From an uncultured Alphaproteobacteria bacterium (GTDB lineage: Bacteria > Pseudomonadota > Alphaproteobacteria > Rhodobacterales > Rhodobacteraceae): a stretch of 64,000 nt of DNA. Shown here one piece after another: positions 44,453 through 53,413 of the stretch (within the stretch, counting starts at the first letter, position 1; the number at the start of each line of letters is the position of its first letter). The position numbers and the translations under genes are program-made. The stretch covers positions 185,001-249,000 of the forward strand of contig CACGWW010000001.1 of the NCBI GenBank assembly GCA_902576905.1. The letters run 5' to 3'. The notes beneath the pieces are model-generated. The model saw only the letters and a program-made list of their open reading frames with translations. It ran no database searches and was not told where the DNA came from.

Positions 44453-45622
44453 ATGAATATTTTGTCTGACATTGGAGAAAGTTCTAATTACCTTGAGGAG
44501 ATTTATAAAGATCTTCATTCTCATCCAGAGCTTGGTTTCGAAGAAGAGAGAACATCAAAAATTGTGCAAAAGAAATTGAAGGAATACGGAGTCGACGAAA
44601 TACATACGGAGATCGGGAAAACCGGTGTAGTTGGCATAATTAGAGGTAATGATGGTGGAGGAAATAGGAGAATAGGCTTAAGAGCTGATATGGACGCTCT
44701 TCCAATTCAAGAAGATACGGGGCTTTCCTTTGCATCGAAAATTGATGGAAAAATGCACGCATGCGGTCATGATGCACATACAACCATGCTTCTAGGCGCG
44801 GCAAAGTATTTGGCAAAAACCAGAAATTTTAGTGGGACAGCAATTTTAATATTCCAACCAGCAGAGGAAGGTCAGGGCGGTGCAACAAAAATGCTCAATG
44901 ATGGATTATTCAAAAAATTTCCATGTGATGAGATATATGGCATACATAACGATCCTAATGGAAAAAACGGAGAGATAGGTATTTGTAAGGGTAAAGCTAT
45001 GGCAGGCGCGGCTATTTTTGAAATTAATATTAACGGGATAGGTAGTCACGCTGCGATGCCTCATCAATCAAAAGATCCGATCATCATCGCGCATGAGCTT
45101 ATTACCCAACTTCAAAGCATTATAAGTCGAAATGTTCCTCCTTTAGAAACAATAGTTTTATCAGTAACAAAAATTCACGCAGGATCTGCCTTCAACGTCA
45201 TACCAAATAACTGTGCTATTGCTGGAACTATTAGATATTTCTCAGATGAGGTATATGCAATGGTTGAAGCGCGTTTTAAAAATATATGTAAGGGTTTAGA
45301 ATTAAGTAATGGAGTAGAAATCCAGCTGAACATCAAAAAGCTTTTTGATGTTTTAGTTAACGATGATGAAATATCCGATCATTATATGGATGCTGCTGAA
45401 AAAATTGTTGGACAAAAAAACATTGAGAGAAATCGGCTACCAGCTACTGGCTCAGAAGATTTTGCCGATATGTTACGGTATGTTAAGGGTGCATATTGCT
45501 TCATTAGCCATTCTGGGAAAGCTCCTCTTCATAGTCCTCACTTTACTCTCGATACTAGCATACTTCCAATTGGGGCGTCAGTATTAGCCAAAGTAGTTGA
45601 AGACAGATTGGTAAAAAGCTAA
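44453..45622 (+). CDS. M20D amidohydrolase (hippurate/IAA-amino-acid type)
   Basis: A 389-residue metal-dependent amidohydrolase. The M20D signature is complete: ELGFEEERTSKIV, GLRADMDALPIQE, HACGHDAHTTMLLGAA with the metal-bridging Cys, QPAEEGQGGATKM and C-terminal GSEDFADML with PLHSPHF. Such enzymes free amino acids from N-acyl conjugates such as hippurate. No signal peptide, so cytoplasmic. It stands alone with its own Shine-Dalgarno (GGAAAGG). Confidence 0.9.
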   Translation: MNILSDIGESSNYLEEIYKDLHSHPELGFEEERTSKIVQKKLKEYGVDEIHTEIGKTGVVGIIRGNDGGGNRRIGLRADMDALPIQEDTGLSFASKIDGKMHACGHDAHTTMLLGAAKYLAKTRNFSGTAILIFQPAEEGQGGATKMLNDGLFKKFPCDEIYGIHNDPNGKNGEIGICKGKAMAGAAIFEININGIGSHAAMPHQSKDPIIIAHELITQLQSIISRNVPPLETIVLSVTKIHAGSAFNVIPNNCAIAGTIRYFSDEVYAMVEARFKNICKGLELSNGVEIQLNIKKLFDVLVNDDEISDHYMDAAEKIVGQKNIERNRLPATGSEDFADMLRYVKGAYCFISHSGKAPLHSPHFTLDTSILPIGASVLAKVVEDRLVKS

Positions 45623-45756
45623 ATACGGAAACCTAGCTTAGTGAGCAGTATAGGTTGAGGAGACTAGGTAGAAAGATCTTGAAGATATTGATCTATAAGA
45701 AAATCATTTCATTATAAGGCATCAGAAATTTATAATAATTTGATAGGCTAACTAAA

Positions 45757-47073
45757 ATGGTACAACTTCTAAAATTAAAACTTGAAAATGCATCATTGGA
45801 TAAAATTGCAGAGTTAGCATTAAAGGCAATTGGGCCAAATGCTTCGGCAAAAAAAAACATAGATGTTAAAGATGTTTCTGGAAATAGCGGCGCTAAAACG
45901 TATGTCTGTTCCCTCCACGAGGTTCCAAAGTGCATAGTCAAAGTTAGTAGTTCTAAAAGCATTATGAGTTCACAACCAATAACGCAAAAGAGAGTGTCGC
46001 TAGCTACCGAAGTTCTTCGACATCAAAAACTTGCTCCTCCAATTATATTAAAAGGAACTGACTTCCATATTGAGCGCTCAGCTGGAATTTCTGTAATGCA
46101 GGATTTCTTTCATTTTAATGAAGAGTTAGCGCCACCTGATAAAATAGCTGAAGTTTTAGCAAAATTGCACTCAGCACCAACTAACTGGTATGATCAATTG
46201 AGAGCTGAATTTGTAGATGGAGACAAATTTTTGTCTTCGGCTTTACATTCGGTTCCACCTCACGCCCCATTTTGGTGTTTGCCATGGTCCGGGATTGATA
46301 CGAAAATGCCGGTACTTGGAGTAGGCAACCCAGATCCGAGCATTGCAAAAAGAATTTTTGAACTCGGTGTAAAAACTGGAGTTTATGAAAAAGTGATACA
46401 GTGTGATGCCTTTTCCCCTGTTTCGGAAGCCGCAAGACGGCAGGTCGTCGTTCATAATGATTTTAAGCCAGATAACATATTATATAATCCTGACTCCAAA
46501 GAGCTTACGGTAATAGACTATGATCTGGTTCAAGTCGGAGCGGCAGTAATGGATTTTGGATTGCCATACATGATGTGGCTAGGGTCGAGGTTTACAGATT
46601 TTAAATATAGACGAGATTTTATAAAATCATATCTTCATCATTCTAGCCTTCCAACAGACGAAAAGAGTGTTAGAGATATGATGCTTGATTGTGAAATAAA
46701 TACTATCGTGGCATTTCCTGGACTATTAGCAAATATTTATGATGCTGAAATTCCTCTCCTTCGTGGGGTTGATCACCCTACAGCTAAATCAGGATATATA
46801 GCCCAGTCTTCTAAAGCTTCTCCTACAGGATTGGAACTTATAGACCTTCTGGCTGAAGCTGTTTTAAAAGTAAAATCAAACGCAGATTTAATCACCTCTA
46901 GTCTTGAGCAAGGGCTAGTGGTAACGATTTTCAAGAATAATGGCTTGGGATCAAATTTGCTTTATTCTTGGCTTAAAGAAATGCAAGAAAACAATATGCT
47001 TCGGCTTTTTGGCATCGCGGAGACTGATGGGGCTGAACTATTTATCTCAGATCACGCAAGAAAGAAAAAATAG
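45757..47073 (+). CDS. APH/choline-kinase-like phosphotransferase
   Basis: A 438-residue protein with a kinase-like fold. The catalytic loop is HNDFKPDN (His-x-Asp-x4-Asn) near residue 232, and the metal-binding Asp follows in VIDYDLVQVG. The N-lobe has a possible Lys in KCIVKVSS. A further 120 residues after the kinase lobe end in a winged-helix-like tail (LEQGLVVTIFKNNGL ... GIAETDGAELF), which is unusual for a plain aminoglycoside or choline kinase. The substrate is unknown. Confidence 0.7.
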   Translation: MVQLLKLKLENASLDKIAELALKAIGPNASAKKNIDVKDVSGNSGAKTYVCSLHEVPKCIVKVSSSKSIMSSQPITQKRVSLATEVLRHQKLAPPIILKGTDFHIERSAGISVMQDFFHFNEELAPPDKIAEVLAKLHSAPTNWYDQLRAEFVDGDKFLSSALHSVPPHAPFWCLPWSGIDTKMPVLGVGNPDPSIAKRIFELGVKTGVYEKVIQCDAFSPVSEAARRQVVVHNDFKPDNILYNPDSKELTVIDYDLVQVGAAVMDFGLPYMMWLGSRFTDFKYRRDFIKSYLHHSSLPTDEKSVRDMMLDCEINTIVAFPGLLANIYDAEIPLLRGVDHPTAKSGYIAQSSKASPTGLELIDLLAEAVLKVKSNADLITSSLEQGLVVTIFKNNGLGSNLLYSWLKEMQENNMLRLFGIAETDGAELFISDHARKKK

Positions 47074-47125
47074 ACTAGTATATTTTTGATTGTAAATTAA
47101 AAAATGATATCATATTTCGACTAAA

Positions 47126-47974
47126 TTATTTATTCGCTGATACGTAATTGAGGCACGCCTTATACGTAATTTCGTTGCCATTTTGTCGTTGTTCACATAG
47201 TTGAATTATTTCATTTTTTATCATTGAGATTTTTGCGCTTGATAAATTTTCCTCTGATAAAATTCTTGCTCTTGGACCAATCCCCATGAGAAGTTCAGCA
47301 TCTTGCTCAGCGCTATCTTTAGTTGAGATAGATGTATAAACCTTATGTATATTGATATTTTTAAATCCAGCTGATTCTAAGACGTCGTTAATATACTCAG
47401 GGTCGCTGAATGCAAAGGGTCCTGGGTCTTTTGTTACCTCTGGAAGGACTTTTTGAGTATATTTAGTGATAATATCCATACCTTCAATTATAAACTCATT
47501 CTCCATCATATCTGTCCAACACACAAAATTTAGAGAACCACTTGTCTTCAAAGAACCATAAATATTTTTGAAGGCTTCTAAGGGACTTTCGAAAAACATT
47601 ACACCAAATCGAGATATAACTTTATCAAAGTAATTTTCATTAAAAGAAAAATTCTGAGCATCACAATGCACAAATGTCATTGTATCGATATCTGAAAATT
47701 TACTTTTTGCATGATTAAGCAAGGTGTTCGAAATATCCGCTCCAACAACATGTCCAGCATCGGCCAATAATTTTGATACTCGAAAAGTTGTATCACCACC
47801 TCCGCACCCGATATCTAAAACCTTATCCGATCCCTTTATTTTCACTCTCGAAAAAAGTTCGTCAGTTAGTATTGATAATCGCTCATTTAGTGCATCCTCA
47901 TTTTTGACCCACTTAGGCCCGGATTTTTCGTTCCAGTATTCGGATTGTTCCACGTTGATAATTTTTTGTTTCAT
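47126..47974 (-). CDS. SAM-dependent class I methyltransferase
   Basis: A 282-residue methyltransferase of the UbiE/class I type. SAM-binding motif I is VLDIGCGGGDTT near residue 54, followed by the acidic loop VVGADISN and motif IV VISRFGVMFFESP. The N-terminal WNEKSGPKWV is typical of a large bacterial group with unknown small-molecule acceptors. Its ATG overlaps the stop of the cyclase-fusion gene by 4 nt, so both proteins should be made together. Confidence 0.82.
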   Translation of the reverse strand: MKQKIINVEQSEYWNEKSGPKWVKNEDALNERLSILTDELFSRVKIKGSDKVLDIGCGGGDTTFRVSKLLADAGHVVGADISNTLLNHAKSKFSDIDTMTFVHCDAQNFSFNENYFDKVISRFGVMFFESPLEAFKNIYGSLKTSGSLNFVCWTDMMENEFIIEGMDIITKYTQKVLPEVTKDPGPFAFSDPEYINDVLESAGFKNINIHKVYTSISTKDSAEQDAELLMGIGPRARILSEENLSSAKISMIKNEIIQLCEQRQNGNEITYKACLNYVSANK

Positions 47975-49770
47975 ATCGTGACCGTCTTTAAAGGTTTCTG
48001 TATCCAGATATAGCTATCTGCTTCCTGTGTGGGAATAACCCTAAGTGGCTCACAATCTTTTTCTACTTCTTTAGGTTGTAATCCAACCCATTTTCTGACT
48101 TCACCTGATCTAAAACAAAACTCACTATTATGGTATGGGCATAAGATAGTGCCTTCATCTGTTATCTGACCTATGTCCAATGGTAAATTCATATGGGGAC
48201 ATATATTCTCAATAGCAAAGATGCCTTCCTGATTTATAAGAAGAAATTCTTTTCCATCATATTCAAACTTTTTCTTTTCTCCGACATCGAGCTCGCTAAT
48301 TGGCAAAGTCCTTATCCAAGTATTGCCATCAATCTCTTTTATTTTAATATCAGAGTGATCTATTAGCTTATCTTTATTTAGACCGCTAACCTCATGCAGG
48401 GTGATTAAGTTACTAGATCCCCTTAATTTTAATCTCACAAAATTTCTTACATCAACAGCATCTTTAATTCTTTCATAAGCAACATCGGAAATAAGAAAAC
48501 GTGTTCCCGCCTCTTTATTTATAGCTTCAATTCTACTGGCGATGTTTACAGTGTCTCCAATTATGGTAAATTTTTTGTCTTCGCCAAAACCAACAGAACC
48601 TAGAATGGCTTCACCATAATGAACACCTATTCGTATATCAAAATCTCTACCGTAAGCTTGAGACAGATAATCCTTAAACTCGTCCATAGCTTGTAGCATT
48701 TCTAACGCTGTATTTGCTGCTCTAAGTGTCTGTTGTCTTGAGTCTTTGAGACCAAAGATAGCCAGAATAGCATCTCCAATATAATTATTTATCTCCCCAC
48801 CATTTTTAATGATGATTTCGCGCATTATAGAGATGTATCTATTTAAAATGAATATCACATCATAAGCAGCAAGCGCCTCAGAAAAAGGGGTAAAACCCTT
48901 AATATCGACAAACATCACCGTCAGATTTCTTATAGTACCGACGGACTCTAGTTTCGTATCGGACAATTTATTTGAATTACTCAAATCCCTCTTGTCAAGC
49001 AGAAGTCTTCTGTACGAAACAGGTCCACTTATTGTGGTTTGGCAGGCAAGTCTTATATTTTCCGGAAAGGAAAGCTTATCCGATAGCTTTCTCTCAGCAT
49101 CTGACCTGGGAGAACAATTTTCTAATCCTTCTGTAATTTCAACTCTGCAAGTCGAGCATTTTCCAGTACCTCCGCAAGCACTTAAGTGAGATATATTGTT
49201 TCTTATTGATGCTGTGAGTATTGTTTCATTTACACCTACCTCTATTTTTTTCTTGTCAGGTTGTACTATTGCTGAAAAGAGATCTTCATCATTATAACTT
49301 TTTTCTTGTTTATTATGACTTCCATCACAGAAAGGTCTGTTTTTTGTCATTTTACATGTGCAGAAATATTTCGTTTCTGATTTTTCTGCTACATATTTTA
49401 AGGGTGTGAATTCACTGCCCGCATGACTGCCATCACAAAAAGGCTGGTTTTTACTCTTTCCACAACTACACCAAAAGTAGCTTTTATCTTTCTCGACGTC
49501 ATGAGGTATAGGTTTAAATTCCACGATTTTTGCATCCTCGAGGATTGTATCTAATTTATTGTGGCTGCCATCACAGAAAGGTTTTTTTTGTGTTTTTTTA
49601 CATGTGCAGAAATATTTCGTCTCTGTTTTTTCCGCTACATAATTTAAGGGTGCGAATTCACTGCCCGCATGACTGCCATCACAAAAAGGCTGGTTTTTAC
49701 TTCTTCCACAGCTACACCAGAAGTAGCTTTTATCTTTCTCGACGTCATGAGGTATAGGTTTAAATTTCAT
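47971..49770 (-). CDS. Multi-iron-sulfur nucleotide cyclase (CDGSH x4 - ferredoxin - cyclase - Rieske)
   Basis: A 599-residue soluble fusion. Four CDGSH (mitoNEET-type) motifs have three Cys and one His each: C19/C21/C30/H34, C55/C57/C66/H70, C101/C103/C112/H116, C137/C139/C148/H152. A plant-type [2Fe-2S] ferredoxin domain follows with C199/C205/C208 and C243. The class III cyclase domain (about 280-460) has both metal aspartates, D289 in FVDIKGFTPF and D333 in YIGDAILAIFG, Lys399/400 before FTIIGD, and the transition-state pair N409 and R413, so it should be active, more likely on ATP than GTP. A Rieske domain at the end has C524/H526 and C544/H547. Six [2Fe-2S] sites in one chain suggest that redox state controls cyclic nucleotide output. 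This order of domains is new to me. Confidence 0.9.
   Translation of the reverse strand: MKFKPIPHDVEKDKSYFWCSCGRSKNQPFCDGSHAGSEFAPLNYVAEKTETKYFCTCKKTQKKPFCDGSHNKLDTILEDAKIVEFKPIPHDVEKDKSYFWCSCGKSKNQPFCDGSHAGSEFTPLKYVAEKSETKYFCTCKMTKNRPFCDGSHNKQEKSYNDEDLFSAIVQPDKKKIEVGVNETILTASIRNNISHLSACGGTGKCSTCRVEITEGLENCSPRSDAERKLSDKLSFPENIRLACQTTISGPVSYRRLLLDKRDLSNSNKLSDTKLESVGTIRNLTVMFVDIKGFTPFSEALAAYDVIFILNRYISIMREIIIKNGGEINNYIGDAILAIFGLKDSRQQTLRAANTALEMLQAMDEFKDYLSQAYGRDFDIRIGVHYGEAILGSVGFGEDKKFTIIGDTVNIASRIEAINKEAGTRFLISDVAYERIKDAVDVRNFVRLKLRGSSNLITLHEVSGLNKDKLIDHSDIKIKEIDGNTWIRTLPISELDVGEKKKFEYDGKEFLLINQEGIFAIENICPHMNLPLDIGQITDEGTILCPYHNSEFCFRSGEVRKWVGLQPKEVEKDCEPLRVIPTQEADSYIWIQKPLKTVTI
49309..49770 (-). 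repeat. Tandem duplication inside the CDGSH region
   Basis: Bases 49555-49770 and 49309-49524 are near-identical copies 246 nt (82 codons) apart, each coding for a pair of CDGSH motifs. The most conserved parts, such as 49640-49760 against 49394-49514, differ at few positions, so the duplication is recent or is being homogenised. Confidence 0.9.
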
Positions 49771-49794
49771 AATTTATCAATCCTTAGATCCTGC

Positions 49795-50196
49795 CTAATC
49801 TCTTTTTACCTTTTTGACAACAATTCTGTATCGCGAATCAAATGCTTTTTTTTCAGAATTAACTATTAAATACTTAACCTGACCGGAATTAATTGAAAAT
49901 CTTATATTCGTTCCCAGAAATTTACGATATTCCACATCGTCCCTGATAGTTAGCGTGTATCGACCTTGGATTAACCTTTTCTTGATAATCTGATTTTCTC
50001 CTAGCATCCCCAAGACTTTACCATTCAAAATAACTGTAAAACGGCCAAACATGCCCGGTATTCCAGTGGAACGGCCAAGTACAAGTGTACCGTGATCAGA
50101 GGCTTTGGAAGCAACATTTAATACCTGGGGAGAGGCTCCAACATCGCACGAGACCAAAAGAAAAATCAGCGTGAATATTTGAAACAGCCTTACCAT
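49795..50196 (-). CDS. Putative lipoprotein of unknown function
   Basis: From the ATG at 50196 the product has 133 residues. It opens with a short signal peptide and lipobox (IFLLVSCD), so a lipid-anchored periplasmic protein is likely. The rest is a beta-rich domain (GRFTVILNGKVLGML, GRYTLTIRDDVEYR, YLIVNSEKK) like the DUF2846-type lipoproteins, which I cannot assign with certainty. A TTG at 50220 is an alternative start that makes a poorer signal peptide. It lies 24 nt upstream of the cyclase-fusion gene in the same direction and may share its transcript. Confidence 0.65.
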   Translation of the reverse strand: MVRLFQIFTLIFLLVSCDVGASPQVLNVASKASDHGTLVLGRSTGIPGMFGRFTVILNGKVLGMLGENQIIKKRLIQGRYTLTIRDDVEYRKFLGTNIRFSINSGQVKYLIVNSEKKAFDSRYRIVVKKVKRD

Positions 50197-50358
50197 TTCT
50201 CTAATATAGTTTTTTGCCAAGAAAAGAAAAAGTTCACTAATTGTATAACAGTTAATAAAGCCTATTTAGGCGAATTTTCATCAGGAATTTTGTAAAAAAA
50301 TAATTTTCAATTTTTCACTCGCACCGCTATCTAGATCAGCACTGACGAGGATGAGATA

Positions 50359-50571
50359 TTATTTCTTGGATAATCCGCTGGGATCATATTGGTCAGAAAT
50401 CTCTTCCGGTAAATGTTTGCTACCTGTTGGATCATCGAAAAAATTGAAGAAAGCTAAAATGATTACCAGAACAATAAAAATATAGGCAACCCACTTCATG
50501 AAACTTAAAAACATTCCATAAGCCTCCTGCGCCTGTTTTAAAGCGGCTTCTTTAACGTCTTTGTCGTCCAT
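50359..50571 (-). CDS. Small single-helix membrane protein
   Basis: A 70-residue protein with a charged amphipathic start (residues 1-20) and one membrane helix (about residues 22-43, WVAYIFIVLVIILAFF), then an acidic tail. The layout AYGMFLSFMKWVAYIFIVLV resembles the small subunit IV of alphaproteobacterial aa3-type cytochrome oxidases, but no oxidase genes are near and the match is weak. Confidence 0.5.
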   Translation of the reverse strand: MDDKDVKEAALKQAQEAYGMFLSFMKWVAYIFIVLVIILAFFNFFDDPTGSKHLPEEISDQYDPSGLSKK

Positions 50572-50893
50572 GATATCCCCTAAGATCGCTTTTTTATGAG
50601 TAGTGAGTAGCCCACCCTATAAAAAAAAGTTATTTTTTTGTCTTAATCTGACTTCTTTTTTTATTAATTCTCACGCACCTTGGATTTTTTTGGTTTCTTA
50701 ATCCACAGTCTAGAGCAAGCGTGATTGTGAGCAGAGTTGTTACAAATAAAATCATGAATCTCAGATAGGGTTCTATTTTGCTTTGACAAGGATAAAATTT
50801 TTGTGAAAAAGATGGTGGACTGTGCCGTTAGAAATATTTCTTCTAATAAAGAAAATTAAAGGCGCTAATTACAACTATTCCTTCGTTGCACTA
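50572..50893. other. Intergenic gap, nothing recognised
   Basis: These 322 nt between two minus-strand small genes are T- and A-rich with no frame, tRNA, or clear hairpin that I can support. They probably hold the promoter of the 70-residue membrane protein. Confidence 0.5.
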
Positions 50894-51094
50894 TTAATTC
50901 GTCATTTTAGCTTTTTTGTAGTAATACCTTAAACAGAGTTCATTGTCGCTTGATCGATAGGAAACAATATTTATTAATTCCCACCCAGCATTTCCCAGAT
51001 GGGCCAAATCGTCATGCTCCAATTTATTTGGAAATCCATCCTCTATTTGACTTTCATCAAACTTAAAGTCCTTCACATAATATTCCCACTGCAT
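50894..51094 (-). CDS. DUF4177-like small protein
   Basis: A 66-residue protein with the DUF4177 pattern: an N-terminal MQWEYYVKDFKFD, then LAHLGNAGWELINIVSY and a C-terminal LRYYYKK strand. The function of this family is unknown. It is a single-gene unit on the minus strand. Confidence 0.65.
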   Translation of the reverse strand: MQWEYYVKDFKFDESQIEDGFPNKLEHDDLAHLGNAGWELINIVSYRSSDNELCLRYYYKKAKMTN

Positions 51095-51175
51095 AAGTTT
51101 TTTTCCTTTAAAACATTTGACTGATGTTTGTTTAAGTTACGGTTTAATTCGGTTATTTAAATGATCCTTAACTCA

Positions 51176-51598
51176 TTACGAATGTAGCTTCGCACCCTTT
51201 GTAACTTTGTCGACTGTTTTTTTCTCTTCCCTAAGAGCTAGGCCCACTAACGGAAGATCCTCACTAGAATAATTTTTAACCGTACCCCGATTAGCCTCAT
51301 CATGCCCTGTCGAAAACATGTCCTCTATATAAATGGAACAGCTTAGAGATCTTCCCAATATTCTATTATGGATTTTTTTTAAAACTAATAAATCAGCTTC
51401 CAAAACAACCACTGGTTGTATATTTAATGCAAGATATTCATATTTTGATTTATCAATATATTTTTCACCAATCAAAGAGCTCGTCTGACCGACGATACCG
51501 CTCGTCAAAAATGACGTAACATTAAGTTTTTGCCAAGTCTTTAAAGATGAAAGAAGTACTATGGCTATTTTAGTATCAAACACTTTTGATTGCTCCAC
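51176..51598 (-). CDS. DUF2000-like protein
   Basis: A 140-residue soluble protein resembling the DUF2000 family, which has a peptidyl-tRNA-hydrolase-like fold: the start reads KIAIVLLSSLKTWQKLNVTSF with LTSGIVG, and the middle has a long strand ALNIQPVVVLEAD, then a late DLPLVGLALREEKKTVDKV segment. Catalytic residues are not defined for this family. It is separated by 81 nt from the DUF4177-like gene downstream. Confidence 0.55.
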   Translation of the reverse strand: MEQSKVFDTKIAIVLLSSLKTWQKLNVTSFLTSGIVGQTSSLIGEKYIDKSKYEYLALNIQPVVVLEADLLVLKKIHNRILGRSLSCSIYIEDMFSTGHDEANRGTVKNYSSEDLPLVGLALREEKKTVDKVTKGAKLHS

Positions 51599-51788
51599 TC
51601 TTAAATTGTTCGAGCCCTATAGGCTCATAAATAATATCTAATAACCAGATAATAGTAATCAAAGTATATTTTATTTTAAAGTTAATAGAATAAATTTTTA
51701 CGCATTCTAAGGCTCAATCTTTTGCTTCTACCGTAGCATTTTTGAACTACTCGTGTTAGGCTATTAGAAGTAAATTTCGGAGGAAAAA

Positions 51789-52208
51789 ATGATAGATGCA
51801 TTCAATGGACCAATATTCTTAATTCTTTTTATTATTAACTTTTTAGGGGGAGCATATTACGCATACCAGGCGCTTTTTACATCAGAAAAGTTTTGCGACC
51901 AATATGGTATACACCACTCCGCAATATTACCGCTCAGGCTGGCAGGCTCTTTGATAGCAGCATACGTTCTTATTTCACTTTATATACTATTCCGGGAGAA
52001 TGGCCCTCAGGGAACATGGCCCATATTTGTATTTGGTTTTTTACAAAGTTTGATTTTTACATACTTCGGTTATGTGACCGTAAAGTTTTCTGAAGCTGCT
52101 AAAATGGATGGCGTTAAATATACGGCTGAAGGATATATAGCTCCGGCTGGTTTCACAATATTGAACGCAGTTCTAATCTATGGATTGAGTGACAAAATAT
52201 ATTTTTAG
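51789..52208 (+). CDS. Four-helix membrane protein, unknown
   Basis: A 139-residue protein with about four membrane helices (residues 8-28, 44-66, 76-98, 112-134). I see no catalytic motif. The ATG follows CGGAGGAAAAA, a good Shine-Dalgarno. It precedes the sugar-transport cluster by 184 nt but its role in it is not supported. Confidence 0.6.
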   Translation: MIDAFNGPIFLILFIINFLGGAYYAYQALFTSEKFCDQYGIHHSAILPLRLAGSLIAAYVLISLYILFRENGPQGTWPIFVFGFLQSLIFTYFGYVTVKFSEAAKMDGVKYTAEGYIAPAGFTILNAVLIYGLSDKIYF

Positions 52209-52261
52209 AGATTATCTTAGGTTATTGATGAGAAATCTAGTTTGACTTATAGGATTTGCTT

Positions 52262-52278
52262 ACTCGCTCGGACCGAGT
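52262..52278. promoter_or_regulatory. GC-rich palindrome upstream of the sugar ABC cluster
   Basis: ACTCGCTCGGACCGAGT contains the outer inverted repeat ACTCG/CGAGT and the inner CTCGG/CCGAG. It is conspicuous in an AT-rich gap and lies 115 nt before the first permease gene, so it could be a repressor site. No regulator gene is adjacent. Confidence 0.35.
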
Positions 52279-52392
52279 CCGGTAACACAGGAAGTGGCCC
52301 AATTCAAGTTTAATATTAAAACTTATAGGCTTTACAAGGGTTATCTTCGTGTTACGCTGAATTAGTTGTATAGTTGATATTGGAAAACGCAT

Positions 52393-53379
52393 TTGTTTAA
52401 GTTACGTAACCAAGAATTGATCATTTTGATAATTACCGTCGTTATCTTTGCTGGCTTTTCAGTTTTTCTAGATAATTTTTTTTCTACTGGAAATCTTTTA
52501 ACATTGATGAGAAGTGTTTCGATTTTAGGGATACTAAGCATAGCAATGGCCGTAGTAGTAATTTCCAAGGGAATAGACCTTTCATTAATTGCAACGCTTG
52601 CGGTAGGCACAGCATTAGCTTCCGTCTTGAGTTCAGGGGACGTTTTACCCGCGATCGATCTACCATTTATATACGCCGTAATACTTGGTTTTATTTTTAC
52701 AGCGACTTTGTGTGCGATAACTGGTATTTTAGTTGCTTATTGGGATATGGCTTCAGTATTTGTAACATTGGCAATGGCTGGTGTAATTTATGGTCTTGGA
52801 AGAACACTCTTTATACAAGATGAACGGAACTACTTACCAGAAGACGCTGCTTGGCTGGAATTTTTGGGGAGAGGTCAATTATTCGGAGTACCTATGCCCA
52901 TTATTTGTTTTTTAATATTGGCAATCATAATGCACCTTCTGCTTACCAAAACTACTTTTGGTAAATTCGTTTATTCAATTGGTGACAGTGGACTTGCAGC
53001 TAGAACAGCTGGAGTTCCCGTTAGACCAATACTTGTAATGATTTTTATCTTAGCAGGCACAGTGGCGTATTTTGCTGGATTGCTTACTGCCGGAGCGATT
53101 AGTGCAATTAGCACACGAATAGTGGCAAGCTCATTGATTTACGATGTGCTCTTGGTTGTTGTAGTTGGCGGCATCGGACTTTCGGGTGGAAAGGGTGGAA
53201 TGCATAATGTTATCTTAGGAACTCTTTTAATTGGAACACTACTCAACGGAATGGTAATTTTGGATATATCTTTTATTGTTCAAAATTTGATTAAAGGAAT
53301 AATTCTACTGCTAGCTATTATGACCGATACACTATTAAATCCAAGAGACGAACAAACGACGCAACAAGGTGATATTTGA
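52393..53379 (+). CDS. Sugar ABC transporter permease (RbsC-like)
   Basis: A 328-residue inner-membrane permease of the carbohydrate uptake transporter 2 family, with eight to ten helices. Conserved parts are VVISKGIDLSLIATLAVG in the substrate path and the late AARTAGVPVRPILVMIF, VVVGGIGLSGGKGG. It starts at TTG with no strong Shine-Dalgarno. It is the first gene of the transport cluster and pairs with the second, fused permease. Confidence 0.88.
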   Translation: MFKLRNQELIILIITVVIFAGFSVFLDNFFSTGNLLTLMRSVSILGILSIAMAVVVISKGIDLSLIATLAVGTALASVLSSGDVLPAIDLPFIYAVILGFIFTATLCAITGILVAYWDMASVFVTLAMAGVIYGLGRTLFIQDERNYLPEDAAWLEFLGRGQLFGVPMPIICFLILAIIMHLLLTKTTFGKFVYSIGDSGLAARTAGVPVRPILVMIFILAGTVAYFAGLLTAGAISAISTRIVASSLIYDVLLVVVVGGIGLSGGKGGMHNVILGTLLIGTLLNGMVILDISFIVQNLIKGIILLLAIMTDTLLNPRDEQTTQQGDI

Positions 53380-53413
53380 GAATAGACTATAGTTTTAAAC
53401 AAAGGAGGAAAAT

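Noticed and set aside
52255-52300. The GC-rich palindrome looked like part of a tRNA remnant.
   Set aside because: No acceptor, anticodon or T-arm elements surround it.
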